Source: UBA7067 sp051880615
GTDB lineage: Bacteria > Bacillota > Clostridia > Oscillospirales > Acutalibacteraceae
Direction: 5' to 3'
Assembly (NCBI GenBank): GCA_051880615.1
Contig: JBJEOH010000061.1
Coordinates: forward strand, 62,001-126,000
Length of the DNA: 64,000 nt
Shown here: one piece after another, positions 7,518 to 15,470 of the stretch
How the letters are laid out: every line of letters starts with the position of its first letter
Numbering within the stretch: position 1 is the first letter of the stretch
Program-made: the position numbers and the translations under genes
The notes under the pieces: model-generated
What the model was told of the DNA's origin: nothing
The model's database searches: none
What the model saw: only the letters and a program-made list of their open reading frames with translations

Positions 7518-8636
7518 TTACTCCTCAAGCGTACCCTGACTCTGCGCCTTGAGATAAGCGTTGATAAAGCCGTCAATATCGCCGTCCATAACTGCGTTTA
7601 TATTGCTTGATTCAAAGGCGGTTCTGTTGTCCTTGACAAGCGTGTATGGCATAAATACATATGAGCGAATCTGTGAGCCCCAGGTGATTTCCTTCTGAAC
7701 GCCCTTGATGTCCTCAATCTTGTCGAGATGCTCTCTCTCCTTGATTTCCATAAGCTTTGAGGCGAGCATCTTCATTGCAACCTCTCGGTTCTGGTGCTGG
7801 CTTCTTTCAACCTGACAGGCAACGACAATACCTGTAGGAATATGTGTAAGACGAACAGCCGATGAGGTCTTGTTGACCTTCTGTCCGCCTGCACCGCTTG
7901 CACGGTAAACATCCATTTTTATGTCCTCGGGGTTAATGTTGACCTCAATGTTGTCGTCAATTTCAGGCATAACCTCCAGTGATGCAAACGAGGTGTGACG
8001 CCTGCCGGAGGAATCAAACGGAGATACCCTTACAAGGCGGTGAACGCCCGATTCACTCTTTAAGTATCCGTAGGCGTTAATACCCTCAACGAGGATTGTT
8101 GCGCTTTTAAGTCCTGCCTCTTCGCCGTCAAGGTAGTCGAGAGTTTTAACCTTGAAGTTGTGGCGCTCTGCCCAGCGGTTGTACATACGGTAAAGCATCT
8201 CTGCCCAGTCCTGCGCCTCAGTTCCGCCTGAGCCGGCGTGAAAGGTGACAATAGCGTTCTTGGCGTCATATTCGCCTGTGAGGAGTGTTGAAAGCCTTTG
8301 CTGTTCCAGTGACTCTCTTATCTTGTCAACCTCGCCCTGAGCCTCCTCAAGGAGCGACAAATCCTCCTCCTCGTTGGCGAGCTCAATCAGCGCAAGTGCG
8401 TCTTCGTAAGCTGCCTCAAGGCTGTTATAGCCCTCAACCTTGCCCTTGAGCATACTTGTGCGCTGCAGAATTTTCTGTGAATTTTCCATATCGTCCCAAA
8501 AGCCCGGCTCGGCAGCTCTGTGTTCAAGCTGCTCAATTTCGGACTCCATTGCTTTAAGACCAAGCGCGTCTGCAAGGTCGTCAATGTCGGGTTTAAGTCT
8601 TTCCAGATCTAATCGTAGCTCTTCAAACTGTATCAA
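7518..8636 (-). CDS. prfB: Peptide chain release factor 2
   Basis: RF2 recognises UGA and UAA and triggers peptide release. The protein shows the SPF stop-codon-reading motif in RVSPFDSSGRR and the catalytic GGQ in RASGAGGQKVNKTSS, with normal length (372 residues). The start is placed at TTG (8636), giving the usual N-terminus IQFEELRLDLE, because AAAAGG lies nine bases upstream. The ATG at 8645 directly abuts that ribosome site. Unlike many bacterial prfB genes, there is no in-frame UGA near codon 25, so the autoregulatory +1 frameshift is absent and the frame is continuous. Confidence 0.95.
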   Translation of the reverse strand: MIQFEELRLDLERLKPDIDDLADALGLKAMESEIEQLEHRAAEPGFWDDMENSQKILQRTSMLKGKVEGYNSLEAAYEDALALIELANEEEDLSLLEEAQGEVDKIRESLEQQRLSTLLTGEYDAKNAIVTFHAGSGGTEAQDWAEMLYRMYNRWAERHNFKVKTLDYLDGEEAGLKSATILVEGINAYGYLKSESGVHRLVRVSPFDSSGRRHTSFASLEVMPEIDDNIEVNINPEDIKMDVYRASGAGGQKVNKTSSAVRLTHIPTGIVVACQVERSQHQNREVAMKMLASKLMEIKEREHLDKIEDIKGVQKEITWGSQIRSYVFMPYTLVKDNRTAFESSNINAVMDGDIDGFINAYLKAQSQGTLEE

Positions 8637-8667
8637 AAATATCATCCTTTTCTGTTCACTCTTTCCT

Positions 8668-8696
8668 ATTATAAATTATCGGAGGGAAAATGTAAA
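8668..8696 (-). promoter_or_regulatory. Sigma-A promoter for prfB
   Basis: On the minus strand TTTACA (8696-8691) and TATAAT (8673-8668) have a 17-base spacer, about 30 bases before the prfB start. Confidence 0.75.
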
Positions 8697-8812
8697 TAGC
8701 CTTTACCCTGTAATATCAGTATTTTCCTTGCGTCCGGCACTTATAGCAAGTGAAAGTTGAGAGAATAATATAAGGGGCAGGGAGGAATACGAAGCCCGAA
8801 GGTGGTGAGCCG

Positions 8813-8989
8813 ATGAGCAAGCCGGCTGTTAATAAAAGCGACAGTAAAAGGGGAGTGTATATGCCGCCGCTTACCGAAACAATGTCGGGAGCGGAGCAAT
8901 ATACGATGGATATAGCAACACGAGTTTCGCATCCGTCTGACGACGGTGTTGAAGAGATGAGATGGTGGAGCATTGAAAATGAAAAGTAG
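8813..8989 (+). CDS. Small hypothetical protein (58 aa), possibly DUF3787-like
   Basis: The frame opens at ATG 8813 with GGTGGTGAG just upstream and reads MSKPAVNKSDSKRGVYMPPL, ending RWWSIENEK. It has an Arg-Val-Ser-His-Pro-Ser centre and a conserved-looking acidic C-terminus. The spacing of the Pro-Ser, the aromatic patch and the terminal Asn-Glu-Lys resembles short clostridial DUF3787 proteins, but I cannot confirm the family. Codon use matches neighbouring genes. It converges on the following lipoprotein gene with two bases between the stop codons. Confidence 0.55.
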   Translation: MSKPAVNKSDSKRGVYMPPLTETMSGAEQYTMDIATRVSHPSDDGVEEMRWWSIENEK

Positions 8990-8991
8990 AA

Positions 8992-9348
8992 TCAGTCTTT
9001 TTCAAGATTGATTGTTCCGCCGTCATAGGTGAGGGTCATTTTATCGCCCTGAATGTCATAATCAAATTCAAAGCTTTTTTTCAGGCGGCTGTCTGTAAGG
9101 CGTATTTTGTTGTCGTCTACAACGCAGTCGCCGTAAAAGCTTGTTTTTGCGCCGCCCATTGACTGAACATCAAAGCTTGCGTTGGTGCCGTCAAAGCTTA
9201 AAAAGACCTTTGTGCTGTATTCGCCTGTTCCGCTCCAGGAGTTTATTCGCAGTTCATCTGTTTTATCGATTATTGCGGGCTGTGTACAGGCGGAAAACAT
9301 CATTGTGAATATAAGCAGCGGTAAGAACAGAAAATATGATTTTTTCAT
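8992..9348 (-). CDS. Small lipoprotein
   Basis: This 118-residue protein has a lipoprotein signal (LFLPLLIFTMMFSAC), placing its body outside the membrane. The mature part is rich in beta strands (FEFDYDIQGDKMTLTYDGG), like small lipocalin-type or DUF-type clostridial lipoproteins. No specific function is recognisable. GGGGG lies seven bases before the ATG. Confidence 0.75.
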   Translation of the reverse strand: MKKSYFLFLPLLIFTMMFSACTQPAIIDKTDELRINSWSGTGEYSTKVFLSFDGTNASFDVQSMGGAKTSFYGDCVVDDNKIRLTDSRLKKSFEFDYDIQGDKMTLTYDGGTINLEKD

Positions 9349-9459
9349 TTTTATCCCCCGAATGATTCGTATGTAAGTATTTTATGTATTTTCCATTCGT
9401 CGTATACAAACAGTGCTGCAAAAAAAGAGAAAGAAAAATAAAAAATTCTGAAAAAAGTC

Positions 9460-9488
9460 TTGACTTTCTGTCAATCCTTTGTTATAAT
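9460..9488 (+). promoter_or_regulatory. Sigma-A promoter for tRNA-Leu
   Basis: TTGACT (9460-9465) and TATAAT (9483-9488) have a 17-base spacer, ending 23 bases before the tRNA. Confidence 0.9.
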
Positions 9489-9511
9489 AGCTATCGCTGA
9501 CTGATTGAAAC

Positions 9512-9596
9512 GCGAGTGTGCTGGAATAGGCAGACAGGCACGTTTGAGGGGCGTGTGTTTCACGACGTATGGGTTCAAGTCCCATCACTCGCACCA
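9512..9596 (+). tRNA. tRNA-Leu (GAG)
   Basis: A class II tRNA: acceptor arms GCGAGTG and CACTCGC pair over seven bases, the T-loop is GGTTCAAGTCC, a long variable arm is present, and CCA is encoded. The anticodon loop TTGAGGG is closed by CACGT/GCGTG, giving anticodon GAG (9546-9548), which reads CUC and CUU leucine codons. Confidence 0.96.
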
Positions 9597-9602
9597 GTAA
9601 AA

Positions 9603-9632
9603 AGCTCATTGCATTTGCAATGAGCTTTTTTG
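9603..9632 (+). terminator. Intrinsic terminator after tRNA-Leu
   Basis: AGCTCATTGC and GCAATGAGCT form a perfect ten-base stem with an ATTT loop, followed by five or more T. Confidence 0.95.
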
Positions 9633-9746
9633 TTTGTATGTACGCAGTATGCAGGTTTGCGGTCGCACGAAAACAAATATGAGCTTATCTGTTAAAATTA
9701 ATACACAAAAATCCATATAATTCCTAAAAATAATTCCTAAAAAATA

Positions 9747-9775
9747 TTGAATTTTGACATAGCGTAGCGTATAAT
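9747..9775 (+). promoter_or_regulatory. Sigma-A promoter of a possible small RNA
   Basis: TTGAAT (9747-9752) and TATAAT (9770-9775) have a 17-base spacer. No open reading frame follows before a hairpin-plus-T-run at 9853-9886. The TTGACA at 9754 is too close to this -10 (ten bases) to be its partner. Confidence 0.6.
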
Positions 9776-9781
9776 AAATAT

Positions 9782-9886
9782 ATAACGAATTATCGTAAAT
9801 TTCAGTATTAACAACGGACTTTTTGTCCTATATCATCCTTTCTGAACAAGGCACAGTATGGAATTTTTTCTGTACTGTGCTTTTGT
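9782..9886 (+). ncRNA. Candidate small non-coding RNA between tRNA-Leu and the flavodiiron gene
   Basis: A predicted transcript of about 105 bases runs from the promoter at 9747 to a terminator-like hairpin (GCACAGTA with TACTGTGC, then TTTTG). It contains a small hairpin, GGAC-TTTTT-GTCC (9814-9826), and an unpaired stretch TCATCCTTTCTG complementary to GAAAGGA-type ribosome sites used in this window. There is no start codon with a ribosome site. It could instead be an attenuated leader of the flavodiiron gene, which however has its own promoter at 9948. Confidence 0.4.
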
Positions 9887-9947
9887 TATGTCAAAATTTT
9901 ATATTATGTTATGCCTTAAATTTTTTTATGAAAATGCACTGTGTGCA

Positions 9948-9976
9948 TTGTATGTATGCTAAAAAAATGCTATAAT
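9948..9976 (+). promoter_or_regulatory. Sigma-A promoter for the flavodiiron gene
   Basis: TTGTAT (9948-9953) and TATAAT (9971-9976) are 17 bases apart and lie 40 bases before the ATG at 10016. Confidence 0.75.
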
Positions 9977-10015
9977 TTAATAGCAAACTCTTAAACTAAA
10001 CAGGAGGTACAAACA

Positions 10016-11806
10016 ATGCAGATTACAAACGATGTTATCTATGTAGGTGTAAATGACCATAAGGTTGACCTGTTCGAGGGTCAGTATGTTGTTCCCAACG
10101 GAATGGCCTATAACTCCTATGTAATTAAGGACGAGAAAACAGCAGTTTTTGATACTGTTGACATCAATTTTACTCACGAATGGCTCGATAATGTTGCCAC
10201 TGCTCTTGACGGCAAAGCTCCCGACTATCTCATTGTCCAGCATATGGAGCCTGACCACTCGGCGAATATTCAGAATTTTGTAAATATTTATCCCGACGCC
10301 AAAATCATTGCGAATGCAAAGACCTTTACAATGATGCAGCAGTTTTTTGATTTTGATATAGAGGACAAAAAGATTGTCGTTGCAAACGGCGAGAGCTTTT
10401 CGCTCGGCAAGCACGAGCTGACATTTGTGTTTGCTCCGATGGTTCACTGGCCTGAGGTTATGATGACCTATGATTCAACCGACAAAATCCTTTTCTCTGC
10501 CGACGGCTTTGGCAAGTTTGGCGCGCTTGATGCTGACGAGGACTGGGCTTGCGAGGCTCGCCGCTATTATATCGGTATTGTCGGCAAATACGGCGCACAG
10601 GTTCAGAGCGTGCTTAAAAAAGCGGCAGGACTTGATATTCAGATTATCTGTCCTCTGCACGGTCCTGTGCTTACCGAGAACCTCGGCTACTACATAAATC
10701 TTTATGACATCTGGTCGTCCTACAGGGCTGAGGATGACGGCATTGTTATCGCATACACATCGGTTTACGGCCACACAAAGGCGGCTGTGACGAAGCTTGC
10801 CGAGCTGCTTCGCAGAAAAGGTGCTCCGAAGGTTTCTGTATTTGACCTTGCAAGGGACGATATGGCTGAGGCTGTTGAGGACGCATTCCGCTACAGCAAG
10901 CTTGTTTTGGCTACCACAACCTACAATGCCGATATTTTCCCGTTTATGCGCGAATATATTAATCACCTTACCGAGAGAAATTATCAGAACAGAACGGTTG
11001 CGTTTATCGAAAACGGCACTTGGGCTCCGCTTGCCGCAAAGACTATGAAGGGTATGTTCGAAAAGAGCAAGAACCTGACCTTTGCCGACACAACCGTTAC
11101 AATCAAATCCGCACTCAAAGAGGAAAGCTCACAGCAGCTTGAAAAGCTTGCGGACGAGCTTTGCAAGGAATATGTTGCACAGTCTGATGACGCAAGCAAT
11201 AAGCACGATATGAGCGCACTGTTTAAAATCGGGTATGGTCTGTATGTTGTTACCTCAAACGACGGAAACAGGGACAACGGACTTATTGTAAACACTGTAA
11301 CACAGCTCACAGATTCGCCAAACCGTGTTGCTGTTAACATCAACAAAGCGAATTATTCCTATCATACAATTAAGCAGACAGGCAAGCTGAATGTAAACTG
11401 CCTGTCGGTTGATGCACCGTTCAAGGTGTTTGAAACCTTCGGTTTCCAGAGCGGCAGAAATACGGACAAGTTCAAGGACTGCGATGTTCTGCGCTCGGAT
11501 AACGGCTTGGTATTCCTGCCGAGATATATCAATGCGTTTATGTCGCTTAAGGTTGAGCAGTTTGTTGACCTTGACACACACGGAATGTTTATTTGCAGCG
11601 TTACCGAGGCAAGGGTTATGAGCGACAAAGAAACGATGACCTACACCTATTATCAGAACAATGTTAAGCCAAAGCCGCAGACCGAGGGCAAGAAGGGCTT
11701 TGTGTGCAAGATTTGCGGATATATTTATGAGGGCGATGTACTGCCTGATGATTATATCTGCCCATTGTGCAAGCACGGCGCGGCTGATTTTGAACCGATT
11801 AATTAA
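10016..11806 (+). CDS. Flavodiiron protein with flavin reductase and rubredoxin domains
   Basis: A 596-residue fusion that detoxifies O2 (or NO) in the cytoplasm of anaerobes. In order: a metallo-beta-lactamase-like diiron domain (1-245; QHMEPDHSAN supplies iron ligands), a flavodoxin FMN domain (about 250-395; YTSVYGHTKAAV), a flavin-reductase-like domain (about 400-545; KIGYGLYVVTS) and a C-terminal rubredoxin (560-596; two CxxC-type pairs, CKICG and CPLCK). The fusion places diiron site, FMN and rubredoxin on one chain, so electrons may pass without separate carriers. AGGAGG precedes the ATG by eight bases. It is monocistronic with its own promoter. Confidence 0.94.
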   Translation: MQITNDVIYVGVNDHKVDLFEGQYVVPNGMAYNSYVIKDEKTAVFDTVDINFTHEWLDNVATALDGKAPDYLIVQHMEPDHSANIQNFVNIYPDAKIIANAKTFTMMQQFFDFDIEDKKIVVANGESFSLGKHELTFVFAPMVHWPEVMMTYDSTDKILFSADGFGKFGALDADEDWACEARRYYIGIVGKYGAQVQSVLKKAAGLDIQIICPLHGPVLTENLGYYINLYDIWSSYRAEDDGIVIAYTSVYGHTKAAVTKLAELLRRKGAPKVSVFDLARDDMAEAVEDAFRYSKLVLATTTYNADIFPFMREYINHLTERNYQNRTVAFIENGTWAPLAAKTMKGMFEKSKNLTFADTTVTIKSALKEESSQQLEKLADELCKEYVAQSDDASNKHDMSALFKIGYGLYVVTSNDGNRDNGLIVNTVTQLTDSPNRVAVNINKANYSYHTIKQTGKLNVNCLSVDAPFKVFETFGFQSGRNTDKFKDCDVLRSDNGLVFLPRYINAFMSLKVEQFVDLDTHGMFICSVTEARVMSDKETMTYTYYQNNVKPKPQTEGKKGFVCKICGYIYEGDVLPDDYICPLCKHGAADFEPIN

Positions 11807-11826
11807 AAGTTTGAATGTGTTCCTGC

Positions 11827-11889
11827 CTCCCTTTTAAGGGAGGGGGACCGCTTGCGGCGACAACCATATCTCCACTCTTCACTCTCAAC
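11827..11889. repeat. GC hairpin plus heptad repeat element downstream of the flavodiiron gene
   Basis: CTCCCTTTTAAGGGAG and ACCGCTTGCGGCGACAAC are followed by TCCACTCTTCACTCTC heptads. The same GCCGC-TT-GCGGC core with CACTCTT units recurs at 13413-13520, 16025-16100, 20581-20860, 46949-47033 and 48488-48675. Confidence 0.7.
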
Positions 11890-11910
11890 ACTAATTTATC
11901 TTGTAATATC

Positions 11911-11948
11911 AAAAACGGGTTGACTCTTACCGAGTCAACCCGTAGTTT
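11911..11948. terminator. Bidirectional terminator between the flavodiiron and kinase genes
   Basis: ACGGGTTGACTC and GAGTCAACCCGT form a perfect 12-base stem with a five-base loop. T-runs follow on both strands, so it serves the two convergent genes. Confidence 0.9.
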
Positions 11949-11964
11949 TTATGCTTATTATTAA

Positions 11965-12714
11965 TTATTCGTAATCAACAACATCAATCCACTTTGAGAG
12001 GAATTCCTTTTCTTCTTCAACACCCTTTACCATCTGTGATGCCGCTACAATCGGCAGCCACTGCTGCACATACTGCTTTGCTGTGTCGCTCTTTTCGCAG
12101 AAAAGGTTAAGATACTTGTCGGCAAGCTCAGGCTGATGAAGCGAGAAGAGAAGATATGTTCTTGCGGCGTCTGCTGAGGCGTTGCCCTGAGTTGCGTGTG
12201 ACCAGTCGAGAATATACATTGTGCCGTCCTCCTGCACAATGATGTTGGAGGGGTTAAAGTCACCGTGGCAAACCTTGGTATGCTTTGGCATACTGTCGAG
12301 CCTTGTGTGAAGCTCATAACGGATTGTTGCGCTTATATCCTGAAGGCTTGAAATTTTTCTGTTCATTTTATCCTTAAGCTTGTTAAGCATAGGAGCTCGC
12401 TTGCTTTGAACCTCAAGCTGCAAATCTACGAACTTATCAAGATACTCGTCAATTTTGTCCGGATTTTCATCCATAAGCTGCTGCAGCGTTTTGCCTTCAA
12501 TGAAATCAAGGGTGATAGCCCACTTGCCGTCAACAACGGAAACAGCGTTGATTTTTGGAATGTTAAGACCGGTTTCTTCAACTCTTGCCTGATTCAGAGC
12601 CTCGTTAAGAACATCAGCCTTCGGGTATGAGTTGTCAAATACCTTCACTGTGTAGTTGCCGTCCTTGTATATGCACTTGTCTTTTCTTTCAGCTAAAATT
12701 TTATCAATAGCCAT
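11965..12714 (-). CDS. Aminoglycoside phosphotransferase/choline kinase-fold protein
   Basis: The 249-residue protein has the eukaryotic-like kinase fold of the APH family: the catalytic loop CHGDFNPSNIIV (Brenner motif HGDxxxxN) and the metal-binding ILDWSHATQGN. The N-terminal lobe has KVFDNSYPKADVLNEAL and a DFIEGKTLQQLMDE hinge. It resembles the uncharacterised paralogous subfamily TIGR02172 rather than known resistance enzymes. It may phosphorylate a small molecule or sugar, and antibiotic resistance should not be assumed. AAAGGAG precedes the ATG. The gene is monocistronic. The 302 bases between it and the permease remnant (12715-13016) are AT-rich and hold nothing else I can support. 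Confidence 0.85.
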   Translation of the reverse strand: MAIDKILAERKDKCIYKDGNYTVKVFDNSYPKADVLNEALNQARVEETGLNIPKINAVSVVDGKWAITLDFIEGKTLQQLMDENPDKIDEYLDKFVDLQLEVQSKRAPMLNKLKDKMNRKISSLQDISATIRYELHTRLDSMPKHTKVCHGDFNPSNIIVQEDGTMYILDWSHATQGNASADAARTYLLFSLHQPELADKYLNLFCEKSDTAKQYVQQWLPIVAASQMVKGVEEEKEFLSKWIDVVDYE

Positions 12715-13016
12715 AATAAATTAACTCCTTTCGGGATAAATTACAAAATTCTGATTAAAAACACACTTTTAAATATGCATATTTTAAATCTGCACTTATT
12801 ATACAACATTTATTTGATTATTGGTAGTGAAAAAATCATAAAAATTTACTCGATTTTTTTGTATAAGAAGTCAAATTATACAAGAAATTTAGCTTTTTAT
12901 TACATAAATTTTTCTTTTCGGTATTCAAGCGCCATAAGTGCCCTAACGCAACTAAGGTTAACATAAATGTCAGCGTAAATTGCTGGTAATGGCGAAATAA
13001 AGGTGCTTATTAATCT

Positions 13017-13354
13017 ATCAACGCAGGAACAGCTGTGTTCGGACTTGCGTTTATAATGCTGTTTTCGGCACTCTGTTCAGCGAAAAGTCCTCGCCCGGAA
13101 TTTCGTCAATCCTTGTAACTCTTGCGCCGATGCTTGGCGGAGTTTGGATGCCGATTGACACAATGGGCGGCGTTATTCTTGATGTTGCAAAAGTCTTTCC
13201 GTTCTATCACGCAGTCAAGGCTTCAAGAACGGTGCTTGCAGGCTCAACAGACGGTGTATTGCAAAGTGTGCTGTATTTATGCATCTGGGCAGTGGTGATA
13301 TTTGCAATCTCAATTTTCGTATTCAAGGCGAAGATGAGATCGGAGAAAAAATAA
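13017..13354 (+). pseudogene. ABC-2 type transporter permease remnant
   Basis: Two frames together give the end of an ABC-2 permease. Frame one (13017-13105) reads TAVFGLAFIMLFSALCSAK. After a frameshift near 13085, frame two reads SSILVTLAPMLGGVWMPID and continues through a last hydrophobic helix to the stop at 13354. The first three quarters of the gene, its start, and any ATPase partner are missing. This is a 5'-truncated, frameshifted remnant, although its own terminator survives. Confidence 0.75.
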
Positions 13355-13356
13355 AA

Positions 13357-13398
13357 GCTCACACCAAGACTTTTACACAGTCTTGGTGTGAGTTTTTT
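13357..13398 (+). terminator. Intrinsic terminator of the permease remnant
   Basis: CTCACACCAAGAC and GTCTTGGTGTGAG pair perfectly over 13 bases with a nine-base loop, followed by six T. Confidence 0.93.
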
Positions 13399-13412
13399 CA
13401 TAGCATTATTTT

Positions 13413-13520
13413 AAAGAGCGACTCTTTGAATTAAAAAGAACTTGTTACGACTGCTTTTGATTTCGGAGCCGCAAGCGGCGGGAACATTCTCTTCACTCTT
13501 CACTCTTCACTCTTCACTCT
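13413..13520. repeat. Heptad repeat element providing the trpA stop codon
   Basis: Read on the trpA strand, the gene runs directly into GAGTGAAGAGTGAAGAG (four GAGTGAA-type units), whose first TGA is the trpA stop. CCGCCGCTTGCGGCTCC (13469-13485) and a TTCAAAGAG flank follow. Confidence 0.75.
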
Positions 13521-14293
13521 GCGGCGATAGCCGCCTTCATTTCCTTTACATAAGCCTTTACAGGCTCAACACATTCCTTGCCGTACTGTGCGCAAAGCTT
13601 GACTATCGCGCTTCCGACTATAACGCCGTCGACAAACTGCGAAATATGCTTTGCCTGCTCTGGAGTTGAAATGCCGAAGCCGATTGCAGTGGGAATGTCG
13701 CTTACCTCGCGAACACTCTTTATCATACTGCCGATGTCAGTTTTGATTTCACTGCGAACACCCGTAACGCCCATTGACGAAACGCAGTATAAAAAGCCCT
13801 GCGCCTCATTGGCTATCATCTTGATTCTGTCATCGCTTGACGGCGCAATCATAGAAATCAAATCAACGCCGTGCTTTTCGCAGTAGGGGGCAAGCTCCTC
13901 TTTTTCCTCGAACGGAATATCGGGTACAATAATTGCGTCAATTTCAAGCTGTTCGCACTTTGCGAGGAACTTTTCACTGCCGTAAACATAAATAGGGTTT
14001 ATGTATGTCATAAAAGCAAGCGGGAAGTCGGGGATAGCTTTTCTGACCTCAGCCACCATATCGAAAATTTTGTCAGTTGTAGCGCCTGCGCTTAAGGCTC
14101 GCTCGTCTGCCTGCTGGATTACAATGCCCTCGGCAACCGGGTCGGAAAACGGAATACCAATCTCAATTAAGTCCGCTCCGCTTTGCGCCATACCGATTAA
14201 AAGCTGTTTTGTCGTTTCGAGGTCGGGGTCGCCTGCCGTTACAAAGGGGATGAATGCCTTTCCGTTTTTAAATGCCTGTGCTGTCTTACTCAT
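13514..14293 (-). CDS. trpA: Tryptophan synthase alpha chain
   Basis: The 259-residue protein cleaves indole-3-glycerol phosphate to indole and glyceraldehyde-3-phosphate. It shows FIPFVTAGDPDLETT, the catalytic glutamate in DLIEIGIPFSDPVAEG, the catalytic aspartate region IIVPDIPFEE and the phosphate-binding GFGISTPEQ. It overlaps the end of trpB by eight bases (ATGAGTAA), which points to translational coupling. The last codons and the stop come from a heptad repeat element, so the natural C-terminus may have been altered slightly. Confidence 0.96.
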   Translation of the reverse strand: MSKTAQAFKNGKAFIPFVTAGDPDLETTKQLLIGMAQSGADLIEIGIPFSDPVAEGIVIQQADERALSAGATTDKIFDMVAEVRKAIPDFPLAFMTYINPIYVYGSEKFLAKCEQLEIDAIIVPDIPFEEKEELAPYCEKHGVDLISMIAPSSDDRIKMIANEAQGFLYCVSSMGVTGVRSEIKTDIGSMIKSVREVSDIPTAIGFGISTPEQAKHISQFVDGVIVGSAIVKLCAQYGKECVEPVKAYVKEMKAAIAAE

Positions 14294-15470
14294 AAATCTC
14301 AACTCCTCTGTATCTTGCTATTGCGGCAACATCCTTGTCGCCTCTGCCCGAAAGGTTTACTACCATAATCTTGTCCTTGTCCATAGTCGGCGCAAGCTTC
14401 ATTGCATATGCAACGGCGTGAGCGCTTTCGATCGCAGGGATAATTCCCTCGGTTCTTGATAGATATTCAAAGGCTTCAACAGCCTCGTCGTCGGTAATCG
14501 GCACATACTGCGCTCTGCCTGTGTCGTGAAGATTTGCGTGCTCAGGACCGACACCGGGGTAGTCAAGGCCTGCGGAAATTGAATAAACAGGCGCAATCTG
14601 ACCGTATTCGTCCTGACAGAAATATGACTTCATACCGTGGAAAACGCCGAGTGTGCCGTTAGCCATTGTTGCGGCATTTTTCGGGTTGTCAACACCCAGT
14701 CCTGCCGCCTCACAGCCTATTAAAGCCACCGACTTGTCGTTTATGAACTCATAAAATGCTCCCATTGCGTTGCTGCCGCCGCCTACGCAGGCTAAAACAG
14801 CGTCGGGCAGTTTGCCCTCTTTTTCGAGAAGCTGTGCTTTTATCTCTTTGCTGATAACACTCTGGAAATCACGCACAATAGTTGGGAACGGGTGAGGACC
14901 CATAACCGAGCCGAGAACATAATGCGTGTCGTTTACCCGCCTTGTCCATTCACGCAGGGTTTCGTTTACTGCGTCCTTGAGCGTCTGAGTTCCGCTTGTA
15001 ACAGCGTGAACCTTTGCGCCTAAAAGCTCCATTCTGTAAACATTCAGAGCCTGACGGTCGGTGTCCTCCTTGCCCATATAAATTTCACATTCCATACCCA
15101 TCAGTGCGGCTACTGTTGCGGTTGCAACGCCGTGCTGACCTGCTCCCGTTTCGGCTATAACTCTTGTCTTGCCCATTCTTTTTGCAAGAAGAATCTGACC
15201 GATAACATTGTTGAGCTTGTGCGAGCCTGTGTGGTTTAAGTCCTCACGCTTTAAATAGATTTTTGCGCCGCCCAAATCCTTTGTCATCTTCTCGGCGTAA
15301 TAAAGCAGTGACGGCCTGCCTGCGTATTCCTTGAGCAGTGTTTCAAACTCTGCAATAAATTCGGGGTCGTCCTTGTATTTGTTGTAAGCTTCTTCAAGCT
15401 CGTTTACGGCGTTCATCAGCGTTTCGGGGATAAACTGTCCGCCGTGAATACCAAATCTGCCCTTTGACAT
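14286..15470 (-). CDS. trpB: Tryptophan synthase beta chain
   Basis: The 394-residue PLP enzyme joins indole and serine to make tryptophan. It has FGIHGGQFIPETLMNA, the PLP lysine in HTGSHKLNN, GAGQHGVATA and the phosphate-binding CVGGGSNAMG. All are intact and the length is typical. AGGAGTG lies before the ATG, and the gene starts at the stop of the trpG-trpF remnant. With trpA it is the only intact biosynthetic gene behind the tryptophan T-box, so the pair may serve indole salvage if the rest of the pathway is absent from the genome. Confidence 0.97.
   Translation of the reverse strand: MSKGRFGIHGGQFIPETLMNAVNELEEAYNKYKDDPEFIAEFETLLKEYAGRPSLLYYAEKMTKDLGGAKIYLKREDLNHTGSHKLNNVIGQILLAKRMGKTRVIAETGAGQHGVATATVAALMGMECEIYMGKEDTDRQALNVYRMELLGAKVHAVTSGTQTLKDAVNETLREWTRRVNDTHYVLGSVMGPHPFPTIVRDFQSVISKEIKAQLLEKEGKLPDAVLACVGGGSNAMGAFYEFINDKSVALIGCEAAGLGVDNPKNAATMANGTLGVFHGMKSYFCQDEYGQIAPVYSISAGLDYPGVGPEHANLHDTGRAQYVPITDDEAVEAFEYLSRTEGIIPAIESAHAVAYAMKLAPTMDKDKIMVVNLSGRGDKDVAAIARYRGVEIYE

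Noticed and set aside
8540..8636. Programmed +1 frameshift site in prfB
   Set aside because: The frame is continuous through the usual frameshift region, with no in-frame UGA.
9382..9609. Minus-strand ORF of 75 codons
   Set aside because: It lies over tRNA-Leu and its promoter and has no coding features.
9754..9775. TTGACA with TATAAT as a consensus promoter
   Set aside because: The gap is only ten bases; TTGAAT at 9747 gives the proper 17-base spacing.
11965..12714. Calling the APH-fold protein an antibiotic-resistance enzyme
   Set aside because: It matches an uncharacterised kinase-like subfamily; nothing shows aminoglycoside specificity.
13485..13520. Tandem heptads read as a possible CRISPR-like repeat array
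   Set aside because: Units are 7 bp with no spacers and no cas genes; this is a simple tandem repeat element.
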